Source: Mugil cephalus
Taxonomy: Eukaryota > Chordata > Actinopteri > Mugiliformes > Mugilidae
Length of the DNA stretch: 64,000 nt
NCBI RefSeq assembly: GCF_022458985.1
Contig: NC_061773.1
Span: 1,990,001-2,054,000 of the forward strand
Direction: 5' to 3'
Of this stretch, positions 38,401 to 64,000 are shown piece after piece. The notes below the pieces were generated by a model. That model saw only the letters and a list, made by a program, of their open reading frames with translations, did no database searches and was not told the origin of the DNA. Position numbers and translations under genes: made by a program. How positions within the stretch are numbered: position 1 is the first letter of the stretch; each line of letters opens with the position of its first letter.

Positions 38401-40197
38401 AGCTATACAAACTCCTCTCAGCGTTATTCAGTCACAACTGAACTGAGAGACGGACTAAATAAGACTTTCTCTTCTGCACAACAGCTGACTTTACTGATCA
38501 CAGTGGAGAAACTACAAACAAAACACGGAGACCTACCACACATGAAAAAAAAAATGGTAATCGAAATTTAAGATTTACTACATACAGTTTTCATGCAGAT
38601 ATTTTATACAATGTAAACTAAAATACTATAATTTTACCAATGGCATGTTCTTTTCTGATGATCAAGATGCATTAGCTCGACTGATAAAAGCTGCAGCTGA
38701 TCTTAGGTCTTTATTGTCTACCATCTACTGCAGTTGTGCAACTTCACTCAGTAGGCCGACTGCGGGAAAGCAGCTGTGGGAGTCAGCACAACCACAAAGA
38801 GCCACAAAGTTTGAGAAATAAAATACTGGACGAGAGATAAAGAGGTGAAGAAAATGTCAAGTCAAATTTTAAGTAGTGTCTGAAGCTATGCTATGCTTAC
38901 TCATAATTTCTTTCCAGTGACTCATGCTCTGCTCTGCTCTGTTTACTGATATGACCCAAATCTTTGTAGTGATACATGCATTGAATTTATTATTTATTTC
39001 ATGTAATAAAATGTTTGCAATGTTTTGTGTATTTGATATTGAGAAACGCTCACGGCCCCACAGTGGTCCACGGGGGGCCCCGACAACACATTTCTATTGA
39101 AACAACATTTAGGAAGCGTCATCTTTATAGTTTTTTTCTGAAACTGTAAGCGTCTTTAACTGTAACACTTTAAAATCTTTAAATCATGTGATCTCACACT
39201 TGCAATCCCATCCTTTCCCATCCTATTTTATGGAGCTAAGTCAAGAAAATTTAAAAACACATCTGACAGATTATAAAGGGACAGACATTAACTAAACTTA
39301 GCTTGAAATTGATAATGTGTGTGATTACTATATGCAAAAGTACTTAATATAGTATGATATGATAGAAATGATATCGTAATAATAAAAGAATTACCAACCT
39401 CAGTATCTGCTACCTGCTGATATCGCTCATAGTATCTACCAATCAGTCTATCAGTCAGACGTCCTCATCTTTATTTCACTTTTCATTTAAAATAGTTCCA
39501 TAATGAATGGCCGGGCTTGCTGTGGTGTCTGCTCTGGTCCTGCAGGAAGTGATTACAGGCTGCTCAGCCTAAAAACATCTCCTCGTTTCCTTTTCGCAGA
39601 GACCAGGCCGGAGCAGCCCCCACCAGCACAGAGAGGAGGACAGATTTTATTTAGGTCCAACATCTGGAAGTTTCACTGATGTCTCACGGCACCTGGGTCA
39701 TTAACCTCCCTGCCTGTAACAGCAGCTATTGATCACAGCAGCAGGGTCTGTCAGTATTGATTACTAAACAAGACAGCAGCTGGCTTCCCCCTTATTTCAT
39801 TCATTCATTTGCTTTATCAAGTGAAACGCAGCCCAGTGGGCGGAGGCACAGAGACGGAGAGAGAGCAGCAGGCCAGGACGGACGGAAAGCCCTCTGTCCC
39901 GACACGTGGTGCTCCTCCATAGCGATCCTTTGTTAATTAAACTGGGGGGAAAGTGTAGCAACAACAGCAGGCCACACAAACTTTTTCCCTCCTCACCTAC
40001 ATGATCACTGACGTGGCGGAGGAAGAGCAGATAAACTGGAGACGACGGCGGAGACGGCCGGATCACCGCCGGCTGTAACTTCCATTTTCACATCTGTGCA
40101 CACATTACAGACGTATCCAGTGCACAAAAAAGTGTCTCACACACACTCACACGAGTCACACAAGCGGCTCAATCGACAGTTTAGACAGTGCACTCAC
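35451..40197 (-). other. Probable CDK4 5' UTR intron (4.7 kb)
   Basis: Inferred from the acceptor at 35469-35470 and a strong donor (GAG|GTGAGTG) at 40196-40197. It contains an unassigned plus-strand open frame (36452-36862) and AT-rich filler. No recognisable gene. Confidence 0.55.
36452..36862 (+). other. Unassigned open frame with coding-like composition
   Basis: A 137-codon stop-free plus-strand frame between the stop at 36449-36451 and the stop ending at 36862. It includes KIIFDSSAALEAHKLKVKVA, then DLLKELKRLTECGDILKKM, then a Pro/Ser/Asn-rich tail ending SYSFLPFV. The middle reads like an amphipathic or coiled helix. No initiating ATG fits the upstream part and I recognise no family. 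It could be a transposon-derived or retrocopy fragment inside the CDK4 5' intron, or chance. Confidence 0.25.
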
Positions 40198-40520
40198 CTC
40201 GCCTGTTTAGTCTCTTCTGAGGCAGGTAGGCTCAGTCCAGCCCTAGGAGGAAGACATGCTCACTGCTCTGCCACGTTTAACTCGGACACAAGCGGGTCAG
40301 AGGTGGCAGGAGTCGGGTCGAGGCTGAGGTTTACAGCCCCGAGCTGGATCTGATGAGGAGAAGCCAATCAAACCGATATAACTTGGGCCTCCTCTGTTTT
40401 CTCTCTCTCTCTTCCAGCCTGCACCCTTTTTGGGTTGTCTTCCTGTTGCTTCTAGCAACTCTGGAGGAGGCGGAGCCAAAATCTTCAGCTGCACATCATG
40501 TATGAAGAACTTCAACTTCT
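40198..40520 (-). promoter_or_regulatory. Candidate CDK4 promoter and non-coding first exon
   Basis: The perfect donor AGGCGAG|GTGAGTG at 40198/40197 on the minus strand marks the likely end of a leader exon. Upstream is GC-richer DNA (GGTCGAGG, GAGGTGGCAGGAGTCGGGTC), with a CCAAT-box sequence (GCCAATCA at 40363-40370). Spliced to the acceptor at 35469 it would give an 18-nt leader before the ATG in exon 2. Prediction only. Confidence 0.5.
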
Positions 40521-43500
40521 TTGATCAGGCTGTGTACAACTCACAACGCATATCAGGCGTAGTAAAGGCACTATGTTTATAATAAAATGTGTGCCATTGA
40601 CTGTGAGGCAGCTGCAAGGAAATATAATGACATGCAGATCAAGCCATATGCAGGATTTGTCACCTCTCCCAATTAAACTATTATAAATATAATGCATTTG
40701 ATATCAGTGTTTTACCAATTAATCTATATATCATGTTTATTCACCAGCATCCTCTGGAGCCATGGAGACTAGTTGTAGCCTCATACATTATTGTCTGCTT
40801 ACAGTCATCTCCTAGAGCATCTCCTAAACATTTAATGTGTTAGTGATTACAAATCCAGAAACAGAAAATATAGCATTTGCACTGTAGGTATATCCATGTA
40901 TTTTACATAAACATAAACATAAAATAAAATCGTCATACAGGTATAGCACAACATGCAAAAATATAGGGGAGAAGTGAAAAGTCATTAGATTATTTGCAAA
41001 AATAAAGTGAGCACCAATGTACTTTTATTCAGTAGCTGATCATATAAAATATATGGTGGCCCTGAAGGTCAAAACACAACATTTCACAAAAACACAACAT
41101 TACAGAAAACACAACAACTTTTCACAAAGCACAACAACATTTCACAAAACACAATAACATTACAGAAAACACAACAACATTTCACGCAAAAAACAAAACA
41201 ACATTTCAGAAAACACAACATTTCACACACACACAAAAAACAACATTTCAGAAAACACAACATTTCACAAAAAAAGCAACATTTCAGAAAACACAACAAC
41301 ATTTCAGATTAAAGGGTGGGGACAACACTTCTTGTTTCTGACTGGACAGAGCCCGTGCAACAATATAAGCTGAAGTAATTGTTTTGCAGCCAGTCAAGAA
41401 AGGACAAAACCAGACAAAAGCAGCTGTGTCCGTGCATGAGTTTTAAACCATGTTGGAAAGAATGGAGGATGAGATGACATTAATAGAGGACATATACATA
41501 CATATATATAAGATAAGACATGCCTTTATCCATTCCACAATGGGGACATTCTTGTTATCAGCAGCACAGACATTCAGCAATCACAGACAGTGCACACAGT
41601 GCACGTATGGGTGGACTAAGGAATAAAAATAAGAGTATAAAAAATCTAAAAAGATATATTACAGAGCCTTGATCCCAGGAAGCCTCAGTCCAGAACAGTC
41701 TTAGGAACAGATAAGATACTGAACCAGCAGAACCCTCAAACTCCCAGGCCTCTGGTAGATGACCTGAGCTTGCAAACAGAATAGAAATTAGATTGAGGCA
41801 AAAATAAATTGATGGTAAGTATACTTACATAAGTAAGTCTATAATGAGAAAAATAAGCACAATATATAAGACTTAGGTAGTTTGTATTGTCAAATAATCT
41901 TTGTACCTACAAGTCATCAGGTAGATATCAAGAAGATATAATAAGATTTTGTGAGTTTATTTCATTCTGGCATTAACACAGGGTTACTACTGCACTAACT
42001 TTAATGATTCTACTTTTCATAGTTTGGGAATCTGCAGGTCATTCACGATCATTTGAACTAATAGTCTGTCCACACTACTGCACACACGACCCGGGATAAA
42101 GACTATTTAAGTGTTTCATTTAAGTTTTTAATAGAACTGACAAAAAAGATGTCCAAAGGGGGAAATTGGATTGAATGTAATTTGAGTTTGTGACTCAGTG
42201 TAATGAAGAGTCCATCTTGAAGTCAGTGACTCATTAAAGGTTAATTATTGTTCTTCAATCGATGTAAAATGGTTAGAAACAAAATGCACAGGCTGCCTGC
42301 TCTGACATGTGATCACAGACATCTATGAATAGTGAACTTGTGGTGGTCTATAAGTTGGATCCCAGTTGGTCAGTTACAGTTTATGTGCTCTGGATTCCTG
42401 CACAACAAATCCACACTGGAGGGGAACGAATCAGATGCTGTCAATATTCGCACTGAAGATGTAGCACTGTGACAGTGACAGTGATAGGCTGACTCTCTCT
42501 GTAGCTGGGTCAAAAGTTTAAAACAAGGCACTGCTTCTCTAAAAATGTCCGACTGCTCCAGGGCTTTGTGCCCGACCAGGAGAACTGCTGTGGAAACACT
42601 TACAGGCTCTAGTGATTTCTGAGTAACAGATTTCCAACGGATTTCAAGTCAGAGAGTCTGATGTTATCGGTAACTAAAATATTTTTATCACATCAGGAAT
42701 AACACAACTGTTACTAGTGGCAGTAATGATAGCTCTTTTATAGTAAAACAAACAAACAAACAAACAAAACACACAGTGTAAGAAATATGCACAATACAAT
42801 TATTATTATTGTTATTGTTATTATTATTATTTGATTTACACTTTTGCTGTGTTGCCTCAATGTTTAATATTTAAAGGACTGAGGAAATAAATAGTGAAGC
42901 AACAACAATGTGATTGCAGGAGGAGGAGCAGGCTAAATAATAATTTAACAATTTGCCTAATAGAAAACAATGTAATGTGTTTGGTGATTAGACCCAGTCT
43001 ATCATGGTATTTCCTCTTTCTTCCTCTGTGTTTTGTTCCTTGCTTTACATCTTGTTGGTCCTCCTCGTTGATTGTTTGACTGGTTTCTCCTTGTGTGTTC
43101 TGCCCTCATTGGTTGTCCCTGTAATTTGTCGATCCATCCATGTGTCTATATAGGCCCCTCTTTCACTTTATAACTGGTAAAGTTGTCTTTTGAGTTGCCT
43201 CTTTGTTCTGTTCTCTTTCCCTTACTGGATCCTGTACCCTCATGTTTCCTGGTGTTCAGCTCCTCGTGGTTCCCTGTATTTTTGAGTTTTGTCTTGCTTT
43301 TGGTTTATTTTGGGGCAGACACTTTGCAAAACATACAATACAAACATGGTTACAATACAAATATGGTTCGACCATTCATTAGAGCAAGCATAAATACTGA
43401 GAGCAAAATCATATGAAGCCAATCTATTCTCTTGTAACTTTTCAAGTTATCTCTTAAGCTGCAGAGTAGATTTCATATTTTAAATTCCTCAGTGTCTGTG

Positions 43501-46009
43501 ATAATAACAGCTTTCTACTCAGCCTCCAGACACTGACATCTGGAATGGTTTTCTAGCAGATCAGCTTTGTAAGGTGAAGTGGTGGAATTTCTTACCCTTT
43601 AACGAGTTTGAGACCATCAGCTGTTCTCAGGTGATGTTGGTAAACAGCAAACAACAAGTGAACCATCTGTTCATCTGATTCAAGACTAACGTCAATCCAT
43701 CGTTTCTGTAACATTAGGAGCAACTGTCTCTAACAATAACATTTCAGGGACATGGTACAAAAACCACAGAAAACAACTATGCTTGGATGAAACTCATGAG
43801 GACTGCCACAAGGACAAATGAAACCAGTGGTTATCTCTACTGCAGAGGAGAAGTTCATTACAGTCACACACAAAAAAATAATAATTAACCTACAATTAGA
43901 GTTCAAGTAGCAGACAAACAGCTGTTTAAAGGAGACCGACTTTCACGGAGGACAAACAACAAAGTTGAAGGGAACTGCTTCTAGGTTAAGAGTGTATTTG
44001 AAAATTTTCTTCCAACCACTGTGTTGTTGTGAGATATAAAGAAGATGGCTAAATGGTATCTGCATGTGTGTTTTCCACCATGAAACTCTGCAGACGCCAC
44101 TGCTCAATATTTATTCAGATTTCAGGACAACTAATGGCTAATGACCACAAAACACACCACTGATGGAAAGTATTCAGGTGATCTCAGAAAGCTGGGGATG
44201 CAAAGAATGTGTTAACTTGTTTTAAGGGCTTTAAGACTGTTTGCTCTGGGGAATCTAATGCTCAGGTTATGACGAATAATTTGAAAATGAAAAAGAATAT
44301 GAAAGAATATGCTGTCAGAAGAGTCCAGTAGTAGGTTCAGATAAGATACTGTGCAGAACCCTGACGCTCGCAGGCCTCTGGTAGAGGAGTATCATTAATG
44401 TACCATGAGGTACTGTAAAGTTTAAGGAGGTTTATCGCTATCATTAGCCTGGTGTAGCCTGGTGTAACTTGCAGTTTGGATATCATTATACAGAGAGTAA
44501 AATACCAGACCAGCTTTCTGTGACAAAACTTTAGTGACTGAAGGAAGACGTGCTTGCTGCCAGTCTATTGCATGTGTTATATAAATGTCTGAGTATTGAC
44601 AACACAACATATTACACCCTTAAACAATTTTATTTTCATGGCGTTGCATGTGATGTGACTGCAAGTCACAAGGTCATACTCATGACATTTAATGGTCTGA
44701 GTCAAGTTTAAATCATAAATATGTGTGATAATAACTGTCTTTAACATGTCTCATTAACTTGAATGTTTACATCCTCTCTTTATAAATAATAGCGAGATCT
44801 CTTTCAAAAAAATTAATGAATTTCAATTTCTTTTATCTTATCTCCTCTTGTTTTAGTATTCTTATTTTTGTATCATTAACTTTTTGAATCAAACTTCCCA
44901 CCAGTCCTTTAAAACTGAAGGTCATTTTTGTTTTTTACCTGCAGACATTTAAAGCTGTTTGTACGCTTCAATTCAGCCAGCAGATGATTTGGTGGCGATA
45001 ATGCACATATACTGTTTATTAGAATATGTCAGTTTTATTGCTTATTATTGAAAACCTTGAACGGTTCAGCTCCAGCCTGCAACCTACACATTCCCACAGC
45101 CCGACTAATGCTTCAAAAATTCCAACTTGTGGCTAAAAGTGGAAAATCCTTCAGATGTGGAATGTAATGGAAATTTAATAATGTATATCTGTATCTATAT
45201 ACCCTTTGTGTTCTCTTAAACTGTAAATGAGTATAGCACAGTGGGAACCTACAGAGACAGGGTACCTGACACTGGGATGGACACCGTGCCCATGCTATAA
45301 CTATCAGGATAAATCAGATTAAAGGACAAGTGAAACACAACTCCTAATATGATATTGTTAAACTTTTCCTTTTCCCTTGTTTAGCTCATCCTATGAGTGT
45401 GATTGTATCAGCAGAGACACAGCAGGCTCTGTGTCTCACCGTTTCCCTTCCTGCAATAAAACCATAAAAGATACTGAATGCATCCAGTCCCTTAATTTCT
45501 CACCAGAATCTATCTATGGACTGAAGGAAGACATACATTTCCACAACAGGAAATACTTGATTTTATCCACCTCATTATCCACTATTCTTCAGAAATTTTT
45601 GTATATTCCCAACAGGAGTGGAGCCGAACCCAAATACAACACAAATAATGTGTTTGTCTCAAAAAGCTGCCTTTCCTCACGTGACCACAGTGAATACAAC
45701 CCGGACTGAGTGACGTACAGGAGTCAGGGTTAAAAGTCTGACACAGGTTGATCAATTCCACAAGAGAGGAGGCTCTGACTGGACGAAACACGACTTTACT
45801 GCATCACTGCTTTAGCCGAATAGATTTTTTTTTTTTTTTTTTGTTACTTTAACTGGGATGCAGAGCCAGCATATAACTTTTGGGACCAGGAGATTACTCT
45901 GTTGCATTACATTAGTATCGAGATGTCTGCTGTCAGTTTCTCTCTTGTTAGCATTCGTCTGTTAGCTTGTTTATTCAGAATATTGTCTACTTGTAATAGT
46001 AAACGGTAA
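40521..46009. other. CDK4-MARCHF9 spacer, left part
   Basis: No gene is recognised. It contains a minisatellite (41075-41310), a pair of related fragments (GATAAGATACTG...CAGGCCTCTGGTAGA at 41709-41760 and 44340-44388), (AAAC)n at about 42749-42768, and a CT-rich segment (43000-43310) that looks like the end of an unassigned transposable element. Confidence 0.5.
41075..41310. repeat. Minisatellite with unit about AACACAACA(ACA)TTTCACAA
   Basis: About ten imperfect units built on ACAACATTTCACAAAACAC / ACATTTCAGAAAACACAAC, length about 19-24 bp. On the minus strand it reads through as a Cys/Phe-rich low-complexity frame, which is an artefact of the repeat. Confidence 0.9.
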
Positions 46010-46240
46010 ATGGCTTTGTTTTTATATAGCGCTTTTCTACCTATTGGTACTCAGAGCGCTTTACAGTGACAGACACATCTACCCATTCGCTCACACAAGC
46101 ACACACATTTACACACCAGTGCCACACAATGGGAGCAACAGGAGTTTCAGTGTTTCAAGACACTTCAGCATGTGGCACATTTCAGGGATCAAACCGTTAA
46201 CTGCTAGGTAGAGCAACAGTCACCCCTATTGTATCCCACA
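46010..46240 (+). repeat. Teleost interspersed repeat (GTAAATGG...AGCGCTTT type)
   Basis: AACGGTAAATGGCTTTGTTT, TATATAGCGCTTTTCTACCT, CAGAGCGCTTTACAGTGACA, then ACCCATTCGCTCACACAAGC and a decayed GGGATCAAACCGT end. This is a common fish repeat of uncertain class. A related, more decayed copy is at 50785-51075. Confidence 0.7.
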
Positions 46241-46601
46241 AGCACCAAATCATCATCCAGTCATGTTCTGCCCCTTCAACTCAACCTAAATCACCTATAT
46301 TAGCTGTATTTAATACAAAACATCAACCAATATGCATATACATCCATAATTATTATAATGGATAATTAAAGAATACTTATTTTTACACAAGCATATCTTA
46401 AATTAGAAGTGTAACTCAAAAAAAAAAACTTTTTTATTCTAATACAAATACAAATAGTGGGTGGTTTGCACACCCCTAATTCCCAACAGATGGTCTCTGT
46501 TTTAATTATTTTTAACTTAATGTTTTTCAAGTTATGTAGTAAAAGATGCTCCCTGCCTAAACCATCTCAATTTAGCAGCCAGTCTGTCCTAACCACAAAT
46601 C

Positions 46602-46989
46602 TACACCAATCAGGCATAACATTATGACCACCTTCCTAATATTGTGTAGGTCTCTCTTGTGCCTCCAAAACAGTTGTGACTCACCAGAGAATGGACATGG
46701 GTCTTCTGAGGGTGTCCTGTTAGTGGGGGCCTTTGAGTTCTATGGGTTGAGGGGAGGGGTCTCTGTGGATCATCATCATGTTTTTGTTGTTTGTTTGTTT
46801 TTTACTTGTGCTGTTTCCATCAATGAGTGTCATTGCTATGAGGTGGTGGTGCCTGGTAGGTGGGTGGTACATGTCTAAGTAACATCCACACGAATACCAG
46901 GTCCAAACGTTTCCCAGCTGAACATTAAAATGTCACAAGATGTGCAATGTTACCTCTCCTGACAGTTAATCTTGTGGCTGATTGGTGTA
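46602..46989 (-). repeat. TA-flanked inverted-end repeat family, copy 10
   Basis: TACACCAATCAGGCATAACA through ATTATGACCACCTTCCTAAT at one end; GTTAATCTTGTGGCTGATTG then GTGTA at the other. Both termini are intact, so this is one of the best copies. Orientation B. Confidence 0.93.
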
Positions 46990-48517
46990 ATTGTAACCTT
47001 TAACTCAAAAGCTGTCTAACCAAAGAAAAATGTCCCCACAATGTAGGTATTCCATGAAAAATTGCCCCATCACAATAAGACATAACATATACATTGACAT
47101 AATCAATTTCGTGTCCTCACTTTGCACAAACGCACCGATTACGCACCGATGGTGACAAAAAACACTGGTCCTCAGAAAGATAGCTGTACAAGAACACTTA
47201 CGCGCACGCGCGCACACACACACGCACACACACATTATCCCATTAAGCAGACGAATATCAGCACGTGGCCTCCACGTCACATGAATATCAGCACCTTGGA
47301 CAGCAGCCACATTCGGCTCACCGCCTACACCGGATGGATGGATGTATGGATGGATGGATGGAGCTTAGTTCCTCAGCTGCACGGAGGGAGGGTGCTTAAG
47401 GCATACAGACTAAGAAGTTTGTGTTTTCAGCTGACGTGCCTGCAGACCATTCTGAAAATCAAGTTTCAGTCTGAGGATTATGACGAGAAAGGACGCGCGT
47501 CACCACTATCTTCCACGTGAAGTGTCACTTCATTGTCCCAGTGCATCCATGAGGATGAGGATGATGATGGTGGTGGTGAGCGGCTGTTTTTAGTACCCTA
47601 GAAGGGACAGTCTGCTGGCGGCTCGTTTTGGGTTTGCAGGAATCCGTATCTGGCATCCTCTCTCGCTCTTCCTGATTTGTGGCGCAGGGATGGTTGGGAA
47701 CATAAGTGTCATCACAAGTTGTGCAGCGAAACGGATTTTTATTGTTCGTCATATTTTTTTTTTATGTTTCCCTACTTCAGTCTTGAAGATATAAGACTGC
47801 TGGACTGTAACTTTGTAAGGACTTGCTGAAGGTGCTGGATATACCGACCAAAAAAACACAGGCTACAGCGAAGAACAAGAGCCACGAGAACCAGTAGCGA
47901 AATGATGCACCGCGAGACAACAAAGGATGCACCTCGTGTAACTCGGTCTCCCCAGTAGGTAAATGAGAAACTCCAATATAAATCGGATTTGACTTAGTTC
48001 TTAATAGGATTTATTATCAACCCCTCTCTGACTCCCGCACTCTCTTTCCGCCTGAACAATAAAACATGTTGTGCCAAACCTCGGAGCTCCCGCTGATTTA
48101 AAGCGTCATCTGAGGACCACGTTTGAACCCGAGGATAACAGAGCAAACAGCCGGGCTGGGGATGTTGGAGAGGATACAGCTGCGCCCCTCGGACTTTAAT
48201 GTTGGTGCCTTACAGTGCCTGGCTCTCAGACTCCATTGAATCCCGAAAGAAAACGCCTCTATCCATGAAAAATAATCCCTCCCTATTGGCTGGACCGCGG
48301 TGCACATGCTATAACAACAGGATATGCAAAGAGCTATGGGCTGATCTAATAGCCTATCATATTTTTCCCATGCTTTTTTTTTTCAATATTGTGATTAGAA
48401 GGGTATGAACTGTGAATCTGATGGTTCAAATACACAATTGTAATAATCATAATCATAATAATAATGGAGAAGGATCTGTCACAGTGGTTAAACTGATGGC
48501 TGTTTTGTTTCTCACAG
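46990..48517 (+). promoter_or_regulatory. Candidate MARCHF9 5' region
   Basis: Contains an alternating purine-pyrimidine run (CGCGCACGCGCGCACACACA, about 47201-47235), a (GGAT)n run at 47333-47362, and a more GC-rich part at 47400-48310. The first coding exon has an acceptor (TTGTTTCTCACAG, CAG at 48515-48517) 32 nt before the ATG, so a non-coding exon should lie in this region. A possible donor is AGTAG|GTAAAT at 47959. Prediction only. Confidence 0.35.
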
Positions 48518-48549
48518 CAGTTGAGTCTGTGTAGTAAAGCAGCTGAAGA

Positions 48550-55479
<6,930 letters not shown>

Positions 55480-55915
55480 GGTTTGCAGACTAAAGTGCTA
55501 CAATGTGTAAGGTGCTGATTGGGGCCATTCAAACACTGCCATGAACTTTGAGACATCCTATTTGTGATCTGATTCTCCCTGAACTCAAGACAGCGAGAAT
55601 TATTTATTACTGAGACTTGAGAAAAGGAGAACACGTATTACCTTAGTCTTTAAGCATAAAAACTGTGAAATAATGAATTTTTTTTTTCTTTTTTTTTTGT
55701 ACCACCATGACAAATGATTCCAATGATTTACTTTCTGAAGATGAAATAACACTTATATAAAACTCCACCACCACACCTGATTTCTACATCGCCATGATGT
55801 GGTTGTTTTGTGCTATTCTAACATGAAACAGCACCGATGATTCAGACATTTAGAAAGACCAGTCATACTTTAAATGTGGCACAGTTGGTTACAATACACA
55901 GAATTCATGTTTTGT

Positions 55916-55921
55916 AATAAA
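55916..55921 (+). terminator. Likely MARCHF9 polyadenylation signal
   Basis: AATAAA, 437 nt after the MARCHF9 stop, followed by a GT/T-rich stretch (GGTTTGTGTTTTTTTTC at about 55945). This fits a 3' UTR of about 460 nt. Confidence 0.55.
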
Positions 55922-56992
55922 GATTTGATTAAACTGCACAGAAAGGTTTGTGTTTTTTTTCATCTATTAGGAAACACATTTAACACTACTGCAAGGAAAC
56001 TATTGCAGGAAAGTTGTTTGAAAATACATGATTCTTATACCAAGGTAATTCACTTGAATGAGTTAGCACATCCCTGACAGGCTGATGAGAAGGATAGTAG
56101 ATGACTTTGACAGCATACAGAGGAAACTGCAGGAATCAGGAGATATAATAGTCACACGGTCAGTTTTATACTTTAGATAATCAGTCAAACGGATTTGTGT
56201 TTTGCCATACAAGTGAACATGGACCACATGAGTTAGAAAATTACTAATGACAGCTAGTGTATTTCCATTTCATATATTTTAATGCTTCTCTCTTTAAAAT
56301 TGAAATTATTTCGCTTACACACATTTGGATACTGCTAATAAATTGTAGATTTCTTTAAAGGTCTTCATTTTTGTTATTATTATTATTAGTAGTAGTAGTA
56401 GTATTATTTTGTTTGTTTGTTTGTTTCCCCCCAATAAAGGCATGTTAAAAAAAGAACATGCATCACTTGGAAACTACCAAACCAACTGTCTTCCTTTAGG
56501 AATGACTTTAAGATTAGCTTTTGTATAACAGTGCTAAATAAATACGAGTTCGTTTGTCTTTATCGGTTTATTTTTTATGTATTTTATAAAGACATATTTG
56601 CCCTGATTTCATTCACATCAACCATAATGATTAGTCCGTGGAACAATTATTTTTAAACTAATGCGGTACATGTTAGAAATGAAAACAAAAATAAGCCAGA
56701 ATAAAACCACTGTATTAGTCGAATGGAACTACGAACAATACGTCTAAATATGGTTTGCTAATCCAATAAACTGCCCAACACCTCTGTTTCAGATGGTGTC
56801 AACAAACCTGGCAACTCGGCCAGACGCTTTGTGATGACGTAGAAACTCCGCGACTCACAAACGCTGGTAAACTAAGTAGAAACAAGCGTGACTCTCTCAA
56901 AGTGGCTATCAGACGTGGACACTGGTGTTCATTTAATATTTCGTGGACAGACTAAATATCGTCGGGGGTAACGTCTCTAATTTGAACCGAAC
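55922..56992 (+). other. MARCHF9-METTL1 spacer and METTL1 promoter region
   Basis: Only about 1.1 kb lies between the probable MARCHF9 end and the METTL1 ATG. No CYP27B1-like exon is visible (in human that gene sits here). Near the METTL1 end there is GATGACGTAG (56833-56842), a CRE-like TGACGT site, in a locally more CpG-containing stretch (56810-56990). An (ATT)n/(AGT)n run is at about 56371-56406. Confidence 0.45.

Positions 56993-64000
<7,008 letters not shown>

Noticed and set aside
41084-41302. Cys/Phe-rich minus-strand frame
   Set aside because: A pure translation of the minisatellite at 41075-41310.
55480-56992. CYP27B1 expected between MARCHF9 and METTL1
   Set aside because: No haem-binding FxxGxRxCxG motif or other P450 block is visible on either strand, and the gap is too short for the gene.

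Overview
The window is nuclear DNA from a ray-finned fish, most likely a teleost. The genes are vertebrate, with short GT-AG exons. The spaces between them are full of teleost-type Tc1-like and hAT DNA transposon relics, LINE/SINE tails and long microsatellites. There are no prokaryotic operons, CRISPR arrays or viral genes. I found five protein-coding genes, and almost all of their exons can be placed to the base by splice consensus and by phase matching between neighbouring exons.

Layout from left to right: (1) 1-3258, plus strand: the last four coding exons of PIP4K2C (phosphatidylinositol-5-phosphate 4-kinase gamma); the rest of the gene lies upstream of the window. (2) 3259-9098: spacer with a 2-kb hAT relic and a LINE/SINE tail, ending in the likely AGAP2 3' UTR. 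(3) 9099-24376, minus strand: complete AGAP2 (PIKE/centaurin-gamma-1), 19 coding exons and 1218 codons, with the long-isoform (PIKE-L) first exon and a 5.8-kb first coding intron. A non-coding first exon probably lies near 25.5 kb. (4) 27634-35450, minus strand: complete CDK4, 7 coding exons and 306 residues, with a probable non-coding exon and promoter at 40.2-40.5 kb. (5) 40.5-48.5 kb: repeat-rich spacer without a recognisable gene. (6) 48550-55479, plus strand: complete MARCHF9 (MARCH9), 4 coding exons and 335 residues. (7) 56993-end, plus strand: METTL1, the tRNA m7G46 methyltransferase, first four coding exons and the start of the fifth; the gene runs off the right edge.

The gene set matches the human 12q13-q14 block (PIP4K2C ... 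AGAP2, TSPAN31, CDK4, MARCHF9, CYP27B1, METTL1). Here TSPAN31 and CYP27B1 are absent from their expected gaps, the genes between PIP4K2C and AGAP2 are missing, and METTL1 lies on the same strand as MARCHF9. The genes do not form one pathway. They cover phosphoinositide signalling (PIP4K2C, AGAP2), G1 cell-cycle control (CDK4), membrane-protein ubiquitination (MARCHF9) and tRNA modification (METTL1).

The most distinctive non-genic feature is a family of about 400-bp elements flanked by TA, with inverted ends. It is present in at least twelve copies, in both orientations. One copy (53.2-53.6 kb) runs directly into a Tc1-type transposase helix-turn-helix, and other copies carry what looks like a decayed Tc1 C-terminal motif. 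I infer that the family is an internally deleted Tc1 derivative. I see no clear sign of a novel multi-gene biological system; the interest here is in gene structure, microsynteny and transposon history.
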